From: an uncultured Prevotella sp.
GTDB lineage: Bacteria; Bacteroidota; Bacteroidia; Bacteroidales; Bacteroidaceae
Length of the DNA stretch: 52,781 bases
Direction: 5' to 3'
NCBI RefSeq assembly: GCF_946404925.1
Contig: NZ_CAMJFM010000018.1
Span: 1 to 52,781 of the forward strand
The position numbers and the translations under genes are program-made. The notes under the pieces were generated by a model, which was not told the DNA's origin, ran no database searches, and saw only the letters and a program-made list of their open reading frames with translations. Shown one piece after another: positions 34,615 through 42,844 of the stretch. How positions within the stretch are numbered: the stretch's first letter is position 1; the number at the start of each line of letters is the position of its first letter.

Positions 34615-35595
34615 TTATTCCCCATTACCAAAGGCCTTGAGCAGACGCTCTTTCTCGGCTTTGGTAATGGGGATTATTGTGCCGTGACGTGGGGTGAACT
34701 TACCCTTGGTCTCGGTGTTCTGCACAAACTGGAAGGTCTTAAGATCCTCAGACCGACAGAACTGATAATGATTATTACTATAGCAGTCGTACATAATAAT
34801 CCAGCTCTTATCGTCGATAGACTTACAAACGCCAACGCCCTCAACAGCCTCCTTGGTCTGCTCTACATTACCATCAAGCATCTGCCATTTATCTGTAAGA
34901 CGTTTAGCCACCGCCTGATAGATGCCACGACCTGACTCCTGCTTGTAGAATAGGTGATACATCTTGTCGGCCTTGTTCCATACGATATCACCATCGATGG
35001 TAGCATTGCCTGCATCGAAAAGCCATTTCGGCTCGCCTTCAAGGTCGGTAAAGTCTTTGTTGGCGTACTGATAGTAAATCTTGTCGTACGAGTCGGGATC
35101 GCTGGTGCGCAGCGAATAGAACACCATATATTTGCCAGCCTGATGGTCGTAGATGGTCTCGGGTGCCCAAACACGTATCACATTCTTCCACGTCTTGGTA
35201 TAGCGTGTGGGGAAGTTAACGGTTGAGTGCTGCCAATGTATCAAGTCGGTCGACTTGAGCATCACCATACCGCGATTACTGGCCCAACCAAGCGATGAAC
35301 GCATATCGGTAGCCACCATATAGAAGGTCTTACCATCCTCACAGCGCAGTATGTGTGGATCGCGAACACACTGTGTAAGCGCAATGGTGTCGCTCTCAAT
35401 GACTGGTGCACCACCATTAAGCGGGGTATAGTTGTAGCCATCGTCGCTGATAGCATAGCAAATCTGTTCGTCCTCGGGAGCATTGCTATTAAAATAAGTA
35501 AACAGATAGGCCACCATCTCATCGCGAGCAGCACTGGCCGATACGGCAAATACAATTGTAAAAAGCGTAATTAGCAGAATTCCTTTTTTGATCAT
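34615..35595 (-). CDS. Secreted GH43-like glycoside hydrolase
   Basis: This 326-residue protein has a signal peptide (VFAVSASA) and a five-bladed propeller pattern. It has AYLFTYFNS at the first blade and CVRDPHILRCEDGKTFYMVATD with the RDP aspartate expected for the GH43 pKa-modulating position. WAPETIYDHQAGKYMVFYS holds the probable catalytic-acid Glu, and a GNATIDGDIVWNKADKMYHLFYK blade is also present. GH43 enzymes act on arabinan or xylan side chains. It lies 3 bp from the convergent msrA stop and its 3' end encodes half of a long inverted repeat. It is monocistronic with its own promoter. The substrate is not certain. Confidence 0.82.
   Translation of the reverse strand: MIKKGILLITLFTIVFAVSASAARDEMVAYLFTYFNSNAPEDEQICYAISDDGYNYTPLNGGAPVIESDTIALTQCVRDPHILRCEDGKTFYMVATDMRSSLGWASNRGMVMLKSTDLIHWQHSTVNFPTRYTKTWKNVIRVWAPETIYDHQAGKYMVFYSLRTSDPDSYDKIYYQYANKDFTDLEGEPKWLFDAGNATIDGDIVWNKADKMYHLFYKQESGRGIYQAVAKRLTDKWQMLDGNVEQTKEAVEGVGVCKSIDDKSWIIMYDCYSNNHYQFCRSEDLKTFQFVQNTETKGKFTPRHGTIIPITKAEKERLLKAFGNGE
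34620..34672. repeat. Long inverted repeat inside the GH43-like 3' end
   Basis: CCCCATTACCAAAG at 34620-34633 is exactly complementary to CTTTGGTAATGGGG at 34659-34672, a 14-bp stem with a 25-nt loop. It lies just after the convergent msrA stop and within codons for IPITKAEKERLLKAFGNGE. It may serve as a shared terminator or RNA-stabilising stem for both transcripts. Confidence 0.65.
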
Positions 35596-35623
35596 AAACT
35601 ATTATATCATTAGATTACGGATG

Positions 35624-35658
35624 CAAAGATAGCGATAATTTTCCAATTACCGCTATCT
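35624..35658 (-). promoter_or_regulatory. Promoter of the GH43-like gene overlapping a hairpin
   Basis: The minus strand -7 box is TATCTTTG (35624-35631). Its TATCT is the end of a 14-bp hairpin arm: AGATAGCG-A-TAATT, loop TTCC, AATTA-C-CGCTATCT (35627-35658), one mismatch. The hairpin lies 33 nt after the carboxylesterase stop and should act as its terminator while also forming the next promoter. Confidence 0.6.
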
Positions 35659-35690
35659 CCTCAATATTATTTAGTATTGTTTATCTTCTA

Positions 35691-37199
35691 TTAGAAGGGG
35701 AAGCCCTGTGGACGTGGGGCAATCTCGGGCTCACCAAAGAACGATGCCTCGGCATCCTTATCGTTCAGTTTGAATACCATGAACTTAGTATTCTTCTCTG
35801 TACAAGGTTTCCATGCACCGTCCTTAGGACCATTAGGATCGCTGTATTTCACGAAGTTAGTCCACGCGGTAAGCATTTTTTCGCTCAGATCCCAGTCGCC
35901 CTTGGTCCAAGGACGCCAACAGTGCTTCAGACTCTTGAATACGAACCACAGGTCGCTTGAGTGGAAAGCACCCTTCAAGCGCTGAGTAACCTCAGGATGA
36001 CTGCCATCATCGGGCAATGGGCGTGCAAACTCATAAGCCCAAGCCTTACCACCCTTCTGCTCGCGTACCTTGCAGAACTCGGCAATATTTGGAGCCATGT
36101 TGCCCATATCGTTCAGCGTGAATCCTATCATATAAGGCACGTCTGCCAGTGTGCCGCCACGTGTGGCATCGTCAAAACTCTTCTCGCTAACATAGCCATC
36201 TATCATTGGCATGAATGGCAGACCGCGGAACATAGCCGCCATCGGGCCACCACCCTGCTGACCATCGCTATTAATCTGGTGATAGAGGGTGTTCAGAGCA
36301 AATACGGTCTCAGTAGATGCAGCACGCATCTTCTGCAGGTCGGTAAGTCCGGCCCAATCAAACACCTTCTTGGCATTAGCCTCGGCATCGGCAAAAGAGC
36401 CACCGCTATAACGACCACCCATAGGATTACCTTTTGCATCGGGGATAGTCAAACCCTGAGCACTCATGATAACAGCCTTGTGGAACAAACCGCGAGCCAA
36501 TGGGCTCTCGCAGAGTGTACGAACGCTGCCACCACCGGCACTCTGACCAAAGATAGTCACGTTATTGGGGTCGCCACCAAACTGGGCGATATTCTTCTTG
36601 ATCCACTTCAGTGCCTCAATCTGGTCTAGGATACCGTAGTTACCCGACACCTTATGTGGGCTCTCGGCCGAAAGGGCTGGGTGAACAAGGAATCCAAACA
36701 CGCCAAGACGGTAGTTGATAGATACCAGCACAACATCCTTGGCACCCCACTCCTGACCATCGAACTCTGGCTCAGAACCGAAACCTTCGCGATAGCCGCC
36801 ACCATGAATCCACAGGGCTACAGGCAGTTTCTTGTTTACCTGTCCGGGAGCCTTGGTCCATACATTAAGATACAAGCAATCCTCGCTGTAGGGAGCCTCC
36901 TTGCCATAACCCCACTCGGTGTAGTATCCACCAGGATACTGAACAGCCTGATAGCTGGGATGACCAAAGGTATCGCAGAGTTTCACACCTTTCCAGGGAA
37001 CGATGGGCTGTGGTTCTTTCCAACGGTTCTCCTTGATGGGAGGTGCAGCATAAGGAATACCACGATAAACAAACACATCAGGATGATCATCGGCCAATAC
37101 GCCCTGAACCTTACCACCCTCGATCGTTAACACTGGGTTTTCTGCAGCATGTGCAGACACTGCTACCAACAGCAGAAGAGGTAATAATAGTTTTTTCAT
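35691..37199 (-). CDS. Type-B carboxylesterase
   Basis: This 502-residue exported protein (signal peptide to SAHAA) has the family blocks VFVYRGIPYAAPP, EDCLYLNVW and LWIHGGGYREGF (oxyanion hole). The nucleophile elbow is TIFGQSAGGGSVRTL with S220, where GQSAGG replaces the more usual GESAGG. A C-terminal half includes PFMPMIDGYVSEK and the His-bearing KGAFHSSDLWFVF. Exported members in gut Bacteroidales may remove ferulic or acetyl groups from plant polymers. It lies on the same strand as the GH43-like gene with its own transcript end. Confidence 0.9.
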   Translation of the reverse strand: MKKLLLPLLLLVAVSAHAAENPVLTIEGGKVQGVLADDHPDVFVYRGIPYAAPPIKENRWKEPQPIVPWKGVKLCDTFGHPSYQAVQYPGGYYTEWGYGKEAPYSEDCLYLNVWTKAPGQVNKKLPVALWIHGGGYREGFGSEPEFDGQEWGAKDVVLVSINYRLGVFGFLVHPALSAESPHKVSGNYGILDQIEALKWIKKNIAQFGGDPNNVTIFGQSAGGGSVRTLCESPLARGLFHKAVIMSAQGLTIPDAKGNPMGGRYSGGSFADAEANAKKVFDWAGLTDLQKMRAASTETVFALNTLYHQINSDGQQGGGPMAAMFRGLPFMPMIDGYVSEKSFDDATRGGTLADVPYMIGFTLNDMGNMAPNIAEFCKVREQKGGKAWAYEFARPLPDDGSHPEVTQRLKGAFHSSDLWFVFKSLKHCWRPWTKGDWDLSEKMLTAWTNFVKYSDPNGPKDGAWKPCTEKNTKFMVFKLNDKDAEASFFGEPEIAPRPQGFPF

Positions 37200-37213
37200 A
37201 AGTTGTTTAATAA

Positions 37214-37227
37214 CAATTGTACAATTG
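37214..37227. promoter_or_regulatory. Perfect palindrome upstream of the carboxylesterase
   Basis: CAATTGTACAATTG is a perfect 14-bp palindrome 15 bp before the ATG. A related CAATTGGTTTAATAA lies at 37267-37281. It may be an operator; no clear -7 box with TAnnTTTG could be fixed here. Confidence 0.4.
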
Positions 37228-37286
37228 GTTAGGTAAATAATATTATTATTTAGACACGCAAATTGGCAATTGGTTTAATAAACAAC

Positions 37287-37323
37287 GCAAAAAAAATGAC
37301 CTTAAGGCTTTCTTAAGGTCATT
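37287..37323 (-). terminator. Intrinsic terminator overlapping a CDS end
   Basis: On the minus strand AATGACCTTAAG, loop AAAGC and CTTAAGGTCATT form a perfect 12-bp stem followed by eight T. The stem begins inside the last codons of the ferredoxin-type gene (stop 37302-37304). It ends the marR operon. Confidence 0.92.
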
Positions 37324-38006
37324 ATCTTTGTTGGACATGCTAACGTGCACTTTCCGCATTTGATGCAGTCGGGATGCATATAGCCTGCTTCTTGTCCTCG
37401 GCTGTCGTAAGGCGTTAGCTGCATCGGACATACTCGTGAACAACTCTTGCACTTCATCTGACAAGCACTCGACACGTGGATATTAGTAAATCCACTGGGT
37501 ACAGGCGCATTCTTTGGGGCTACCCAACGACTGATGGTACCCATCGGACAGAACGAACACCATGTGCGTGGCGCAAAGATGAAACTAAGCGTTACACCAA
37601 CTGCTGTGGTAACAACAATGATATTCCAGAACACACGGCCGATGCCGCTCCACATGGGCAGACCACCCTCGCTCCAGGGCACAGTCAGTGTTAACTGAAT
37701 GCCGAACATGGTGAAGATGAACAGCACCATAAACAGTCGGAATCCGAATGTACGTACGAACTGCGGAATGGGGCGATGGGGCGAATACTTCGACAGCAGA
37801 CGGTCGTACATGTTACCGCGTGGGCACACATTGCCACACCACCAGCGTCCTTTCCAGATGCTCACTACTACCGGACCTATCATGCATATCAATGCCAGTA
37901 GTCCTATGACAGGATAGAACCAACCGACAATGATGTATGCAATGATAATCCAATAGAGGGGTAAACCCGGAGTAGCAAAGTGTCTATGAAAACGTTTTTG
38001 TGCCAT
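37302..38006 (-). CDS. Membrane 4Fe-4S protein (NapH/NosR-C-like)
   Basis: The 234-residue protein has about four membrane segments. It has Cys groups CGNVCPRGNMYDRLL and WCSFCPMGTISRWV, the CxxCP pairs on either side of the membrane found in NapH, MauN and NosR C-termini. At the end are ferredoxin-type CQMKCKSCSRVCPM and CIKCGKCTLACP, giving two 4Fe-4S sites. Such proteins pass electrons across or along the inner membrane to a periplasmic partner. It is the second gene of an operon with MarR (11 bp gap). The partner enzyme is not in the window. Its stop codon lies inside the terminator stem. Confidence 0.88.
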   Translation of the reverse strand: MAQKRFHRHFATPGLPLYWIIIAYIIVGWFYPVIGLLALICMIGPVVVSIWKGRWWCGNVCPRGNMYDRLLSKYSPHRPIPQFVRTFGFRLFMVLFIFTMFGIQLTLTVPWSEGGLPMWSGIGRVFWNIIVVTTAVGVTLSFIFAPRTWCSFCPMGTISRWVAPKNAPVPSGFTNIHVSSACQMKCKSCSRVCPMQLTPYDSRGQEAGYMHPDCIKCGKCTLACPTKIMTLRKP

Positions 38007-38017
38007 TTGTTTAATTA

Positions 38018-38461
38018 TTATTTTTTTATTAATGTGTTGATTATCGTGTCTAACTCGCCGCCAAACTTCACATAGTCTTCCAACTGGAATGGACAGGCCC
38101 TGAGCTCCTCGCCCATACCTGCAGGAATGATGGCGTATGCCTGTTCCTCCATCGCCTTACCTTTTTCTGTAAGCGATACTATCTGCTGGCGCTTGTCCTC
38201 CTTACCACGTTTGCGAACAACTATGCCCTGCTTCTCCATTCGCTGCAGCAGTGGGGTTACGGTGTTGGTCTCAAGCACCAGTCGGTGGGCTATATCATTC
38301 ACCGGTTGTGCATCCTTCTCCCAAAGCACCATCATCACCAGGTATTGAGGATAAGTAATACCCAATTGGTTCAGCAAAGGTGTGTATGCCTGCTGAATGA
38401 GTCTCGCTGCCGTATACAGACGGAAGCAAATCTGATTATCTAATCGTAATTCTTCGTGCAT
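38018..38461 (-). CDS. MarR-family regulator
   Basis: This 147-residue protein has a winged helix: INQLGITYPQYLVMMVLWE, then NDIAHRLVLETNTVTPLLQRMEKQGIVVRKRGKEDKRQQIVSLTEKG, with the D-x-R wing signature. It is nearest to the OhrR-type subgroup in layout (C at residue 13 in NQICFRLYTAARL is the place of the OhrR peroxide-sensing Cys; this is a notable match). It would sense organic peroxide and repress its own operon. The operator is visible as an inverted pair at 38475-38524. Confidence 0.92.
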   Translation of the reverse strand: MHEELRLDNQICFRLYTAARLIQQAYTPLLNQLGITYPQYLVMMVLWEKDAQPVNDIAHRLVLETNTVTPLLQRMEKQGIVVRKRGKEDKRQQIVSLTEKGKAMEEQAYAIIPAGMGEELRACPFQLEDYVKFGGELDTIINTLIKK

Positions 38462-38474
38462 AATAATTCGTGTT

Positions 38475-38524
38475 ATATCGTTTGCGATGCAAAGGTACGA
38501 ATAATCCTTTATATCGCAAACGAT
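38475..38524 (-). promoter_or_regulatory. MarR operon promoter with paired operator
   Basis: ATATCGTTTGCGAT (38475-38488) and ATATCGCAAACGAT (38511-38524) contain the same 12-bp site ATCGTTTGCGAT in opposite directions, 36 bp apart from centre to centre. The -7 box TACCTTTG (38490-38497) lies between them, so binding at both would block the start site and the -33 region. Autorepression by the downstream MarR protein is likely. Confidence 0.75.
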
Positions 38525-38550
38525 TTACACGAAATATTATGTTTGTTTAA

Positions 38551-40425
38551 CTATTTTGCTACTTTCTTACCGTTAACGATATAGAGACCGTTAGGCAGCT
38601 CTTCGAGCGAATTTGCCTGCATACGCATGCCGTTCAGGTTGTATATACCCTCTGGGTTATTCTTTACAGTCTCATCAGCTTTCACACCATTGATGCCACT
38701 GTAAACCTCGCCACCTAGTCCGCGTACGAAACCAGCATACACATGCTTGCGATAGTAGTTCAAATCCCAGATACCTACAGGCTCACCGCCACGCCAACCA
38801 CTGTTTGTGGGTGCATCAGTAGTACACCACTGGCATATACCCCACTGCTGTGCTGGAGGCACAATACGGAAGAACTCTTTCAGAATCCACTCGTAGAAGT
38901 CGGCCATCTTCTTATGCTGTTCCTCTGTCATATTGGCTGTAAGAACTTTGCTGCCACTAGCATTCACATATCCCATATCCATTTCGCTCACACGAACAAG
39001 CTTCCCTGAATTAGCCATCACTGTGAACATACCGGTAATAGCTTTTTTCAGACTGCTAAGCGAGCCACTATTTTCATAGTACGAGATATGCATCTGCGTG
39101 CCGATACCATCAATCTTGGTGACACCATCAGCCTCCCATTTCTTAATCCAATTTACGATAGACCATACTTTCTTGCTGGCACTAACACCATTCTTGGTCA
39201 CTATATCCCAGGTTCCCTCAAGATTGTAGTCGTTGATGAAAAGCTTGACATCCTCAGGTCCGTACTTGCGAGCCAGACGACATGCCTGACGTACATAGTC
39301 GAGACTACCCAGATAATCCTGCCAAAAGAAATTGGATCCACCTACATCCCAAGAGCCGCTATTACCCTGCTTAGAACTCTGCAATACATAGTAGCCTTCA
39401 CCGTCATCGCCACCACCACTGATAGCCTCGTTCACCAGGTCCCAAGCCTTCACCTTACCGTCGCAGGCCTCCATCATACCCTTAATCCACTTGTCCATGG
39501 CATAAACCAGGGTATCGTGACGCTCCTGTTCTGTCAAGGATACAGTCTTACCTTTATAACCCTCAAACTTGATGCTCTTGATATAGATATCGCCAACAAA
39601 GTCGCCACACTGCAGCAACAGGAAGTTGGTATCCATCACAGGTGTATAGTCTACCTGAACGTCCTGCCATTCGGTAGTAAAAGGAATATCAATAGCTGTT
39701 GACGGCGTATACGAGAAGTCGCCCAACTTACTATGAAGCGTACCAGCCTTACTACCACGCATGGTAATAGTCATCTTGCAACTTTTCTCTGCCTCAGTCA
39801 CGACGTTATCAATAGCTACAAACTGCACATCCCATGAGTTGTCGCATATCTTTGTAGTGTGAACTTTCATACCGTTTGTTGCGTCGAAGGTAATCGTGTA
39901 GCCATACTGGGTTTTATCCGATGACCATCCTACATTCTGTGAGGTACGGAAATCCTTGCTGGCCACCTCTGTATACTCTTGTTCTGAGTTGGGGTCTGGC
40001 TTACCTGAAATAAGCTTCGTCAACCAACCTACTGGCTGCTGCGAGTGCCATGCCAGAGTGTGTCCATACACATTCAGACCAGCCTCAGTAGCCGCCTGCA
40101 CATAGTTCTTAACCGTGGTGAAGTTCATGTTACCATTGTTATCCACACAACTCGCCATCTTCATGGCATTACCAGCCACGGTCTCTGTGAAATTCTTGTT
40201 GGTCAGATTCTTAACCGTAGAATTTGTCAGATAGTCATTCACGGTGGTACCTGCGCCCAACTTAAAGTTAGGATACTTCGAATAGTCGATATACTCCTTC
40301 AAGCCCTTGTACTCATCCAGATATCTGTAGTCACTATTGTTAGGCTTACCTAATTCAAATTTCTCCTGAGCTGCAGCCATGGTTGAAAGGCCGGCAGCAA
40401 ATAACAAAATATATAATCTATTCAT
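38551..40425 (-). CDS. GH10 endo-1,4-beta-xylanase with internal CBM
   Basis: The protein is 624 residues from MNRLYILLFAAGLSTMAAAQ (a longer frame to 40458 would cross the transcription start). The GH10 barrel is split: HTLAWHSQQPVGW at residues 122-134, then an inserted beta-sandwich at about 155-292 with the look of a CBM4/22 module. The barrel resumes with acid/base E333 in AWDLVNEAISG and nucleophile E481 in VRVSEMDMGY. The split layout is known from Prevotella and Bacteroides xylanases. The tail IYNLNGMRMQ...GLYIVNGKKVAK is the Prevotella-type C-terminus. It should be secreted and cut xylan; no SusCD pair for xylan is close. Confidence 0.94.
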   Translation of the reverse strand: MNRLYILLFAAGLSTMAAAQEKFELGKPNNSDYRYLDEYKGLKEYIDYSKYPNFKLGAGTTVNDYLTNSTVKNLTNKNFTETVAGNAMKMASCVDNNGNMNFTTVKNYVQAATEAGLNVYGHTLAWHSQQPVGWLTKLISGKPDPNSEQEYTEVASKDFRTSQNVGWSSDKTQYGYTITFDATNGMKVHTTKICDNSWDVQFVAIDNVVTEAEKSCKMTITMRGSKAGTLHSKLGDFSYTPSTAIDIPFTTEWQDVQVDYTPVMDTNFLLLQCGDFVGDIYIKSIKFEGYKGKTVSLTEQERHDTLVYAMDKWIKGMMEACDGKVKAWDLVNEAISGGGDDGEGYYVLQSSKQGNSGSWDVGGSNFFWQDYLGSLDYVRQACRLARKYGPEDVKLFINDYNLEGTWDIVTKNGVSASKKVWSIVNWIKKWEADGVTKIDGIGTQMHISYYENSGSLSSLKKAITGMFTVMANSGKLVRVSEMDMGYVNASGSKVLTANMTEEQHKKMADFYEWILKEFFRIVPPAQQWGICQWCTTDAPTNSGWRGGEPVGIWDLNYYRKHVYAGFVRGLGGEVYSGINGVKADETVKNNPEGIYNLNGMRMQANSLEELPNGLYIVNGKKVAK

Positions 40426-40447
40426 AATTGATATTAATTGGCGGCTG

Positions 40448-40455
40448 CAAAGGTA
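40448..40455 (-). promoter_or_regulatory. -7 element for the xylanase
   Basis: TACCTTTG on the minus strand, 22 bp before the chosen ATG at 40425. It is back to back with the MATE promoter 43 bp away. Confidence 0.65.
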
Positions 40456-40498
40456 CACAAATTATTCCATAACATAGCGCTATATTGATTTTTTTTAG

Positions 40499-40506
40499 TA
40501 CCTTTG
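40499..40506 (+). promoter_or_regulatory. -7 element for the MATE exporter
   Basis: TACCTTTG on the plus strand, 47 bp before the ATG at 40554. It rules out an in-frame ATG at 40485, which is upstream of the box. Confidence 0.7.
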
Positions 40507-40553
40507 CAGCCAAATTTAAGTCATTTGATTATTTTCGCCAAAACAAGAACGTA

Positions 40554-41891
40554 ATGCCTGATACTTCGCTGAAGCGACAACTTAAGGTATTGACGATACC
40601 TGTATTTATAGAAATGGCCCTGGTAATGATGCTGGGAGCCGTTGACACCGTGATGCTGAGCCGATACAGCGACAATAGCGTGGCCGCTGTAGGACTTGAC
40701 AACCAATTGATATCGCTGGTATTTCTGGTATATCAGTTCTTCTCTATGGGAGCTGCCATACTATGTGCACAATACATAGGCGCCGGACTGCGCAAACGAC
40801 TAGTGCAGGTAGTGGGTATGGCGCTTACGGTAAACCTGATGCTAGGTTTGGCTGTGAGTGCGCTGCTGTTTTTTAAGGCCGAGGCACTGTTACACCTGAT
40901 GGGTCTGCGCCCTGAACTGATGGACGACGGACTGGTATACCTACGTATTACCGGTGCGCTATCGTTCTTCCAGGCGCTGTCGCTCACTTTCTCGGCCTCG
41001 CTACGCAGTGCCGACAAGGTGGTGTATCCCATGGCAGTAACAGGTATAGTAAACATATTAAATATCATAGGTAACTATGCGCTTATCAACGGTCACTGGG
41101 GATGTCCGCAGTTGGGCGTAGAGGGTGCTGCGATAGCTACTGCCACAAGCCGTGGTGTGGCCATGTTGCTGCTGGCTATCATCCACTTCAGAGTACACAT
41201 TCCACGTTTCCCCATGCGCTACTTCCATCCCATACCATGGCAGGAGCTTAAGAATCTGCTACACATTGGCATACCGGCTATGAGCGAGAACATCAGCTAC
41301 AGTCTGTCGCAGGTGGTCATCACATTCTTTATCAACCAGATAAGCAACGAGGCGCTGGCTGCACGAACATATTGTGTCAACATGATTATGTTTGTTTATC
41401 TGTTCTGCATCAGCATAACGCAGGGTGGCGACATTCTGGTGGGACATCTGGTAGGCCAGAAGCGTCATCAGGCAGCATACATATTGGGCAACTACTTCTT
41501 CCGCAGATCCATGATTATTACCGTTACCGGCTCCATCATACTTGCCTTGGCTGGTAAAAGCATACTAAGTGCCTTTACCGATAACCCAGAGATTATTGCG
41601 ATGGGCGTATGGGTGCTGGTCATAGATGTATTCCTTGAAGTGGGACGCACGGCCAACATCTTTGCCGTAGGAACGCTACGAGCCACGGGCGATGCAGTGT
41701 ATCCCGTGATAATTGGCATCATATTCCAGTGGAGCATAGCAGTAGGCCTCAGCTACGTCATCGGCATCCCTTTAGGATTAGGACTGGTTGGCATGTGGGT
41801 AGGCTTTGCCCTCGACGAGAACATCCGCGGCATCATACTGATGCGCCGTTGGCGTTCGGGCAAGTGGAAGAACAAAGGATTTGTTAAGTAA
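40554..41891 (+). CDS. MATE-family multidrug/cation exporter
   Basis: The protein is 445 residues from MPDTSLKRQLKVLTIP. It has twelve hydrophobic segments in two related halves. The first half has MALVMMLGAVDTVMLSRYSDNSVAAVGL (MATE start motif) and the second has IGIPAMSENISYSLSQVVITFFINQ. MATE proteins expel drugs or metabolites by proton or sodium antiport. A longer frame starts upstream of the -7 box and was rejected. Its stop overlaps the convergent regulator fragment by 8 bp. Confidence 0.93.
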   Translation: MPDTSLKRQLKVLTIPVFIEMALVMMLGAVDTVMLSRYSDNSVAAVGLDNQLISLVFLVYQFFSMGAAILCAQYIGAGLRKRLVQVVGMALTVNLMLGLAVSALLFFKAEALLHLMGLRPELMDDGLVYLRITGALSFFQALSLTFSASLRSADKVVYPMAVTGIVNILNIIGNYALINGHWGCPQLGVEGAAIATATSRGVAMLLLAIIHFRVHIPRFPMRYFHPIPWQELKNLLHIGIPAMSENISYSLSQVVITFFINQISNEALAARTYCVNMIMFVYLFCISITQGGDILVGHLVGQKRHQAAYILGNYFFRRSMIITVTGSIILALAGKSILSAFTDNPEIIAMGVWVLVIDVFLEVGRTANIFAVGTLRATGDAVYPVIIGIIFQWSIAVGLSYVIGIPLGLGLVGMWVGFALDENIRGIILMRRWRSGKWKNKGFVK

Positions 41892-42213
41892 GATATGTGG
41901 CTATCTTCCTAACGCCATCTTCAAAGGTGTCTTTATTGATGGCTTTGGCCTTGAGCTTGGATCGATAAGTATAAATAGTGGTGATGCTTGAACGTAAGAT
42001 ATCGGCAATCTTCTGATTATCTGTGATATCAAGACGGATAAGCGCCAATACACGCAATTCGGTCGACAGATGTTTGATTGGCGTACCATCTATTTCGATT
42101 GCAAATTGGCTCTCGGAGTTGAGCAGGCGATTAACCTCACTGATAAAGTTAGGATAAATATTCAGGAAAGCTGTATCGAAATGGCTATGGAATGTACGAA
42201 TGCCTTTATTCAC
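41884..42213 (-). pseudogene. C-terminal fragment of a DUF6377-type HTH regulator
   Basis: Only about 109 residues remain: FDTAFLNIYPNFISEVNRLL, then LSTELRVLALIRLDITDNQKIADIL and TIYTYRSKLKAKA. This is the terminal HTH block of Bacteroidetes regulators of the TPR/DUF6377 type (normally 500 or more residues). The apparent start is a GTG with an in-frame stop (TAG) four codons upstream, so nothing upstream encodes the missing domains. The break lies near 42190-42205, where a GH13 fragment begins in the other direction. A deletion that took both 5' ends, or an assembly join, would explain it. Confidence 0.72.
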
Positions 42214-42844
42214 CGTCCTGGCCTATACCGTCTATGGCATGCCGCTCATATATAACGGTCAGGAAACGGGCGGCAATCAGGCGCTCGATTATTTTAACGA
42301 CACCAAGATTAATTGGAACACCCAAGACGAAAAGATGCTGAACACACTGCGCACGCTCTTTGCCCTGAGGCATGCCGTGTCAGCTCTCAGCGATGCACGT
42401 CAATCGTCCGATAACCCTACCACCACCCTACTCAACGTCTCCGATAACACCAGCGTATTGGCTTACACCCGCACTTTAGACGATAGTCAGGTGCTTGTTG
42501 TACTGAACATGGGTACCACTGCGACTTCAGCCACTGTCGAGGGTATCACAGCAGGCGAATGGAGTCTGTGGCTCGATAGCGAAACGATAGCCCAAGGCAC
42601 CAGTCGAAAGCAGACGACGCTCAACGCCACTCATACTTTCAATCTTGATGCAAAGGGCTATCGTGTATATGTATCAGGAACATATCCCGAACAGGATGTC
42701 AACCAGCATACCGCCATTCATTCCATACGATCATCTCAACAGGACGACGGCAGATGGTACACACTCACAGGCCAGCCAATCCTCCGCCCCACCAAGCGCG
42801 GACTTTATATCCACCACGGGAAAAAGATAATGATTAATCAGTAG
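42200..42844 (+). pseudogene. C-terminal fragment of a GH13 alpha-amylase
   Basis: The 214 residues begin inside the catalytic barrel at FTVLAYTVYGMPLIYNGQE, close to the end of a GH13 (alpha/beta)8 barrel. They continue through DYFNDTKINWNTQDEKML, an all-beta C-domain (VLAYTRTLDDSQVLVVLNMG) and a Prevotella-type tail (WYTLTGQPILRPTKRGLYI). The first two thirds, including catalytic Asp and Glu, are missing. The frame is open back to 42158 but shows no GH13 residues there. It overlaps the convergent GH2 stop by 7 bp. It is inactive as an amylase. Confidence 0.75.

Noticed and set aside
40485..40553. An upstream ATG extending the MATE protein by 23 residues
   Set aside because: It lies upstream of the TACCTTTG -7 box at 40499-40506, so it would not be transcribed from that promoter, and the added residues are not MATE-like.
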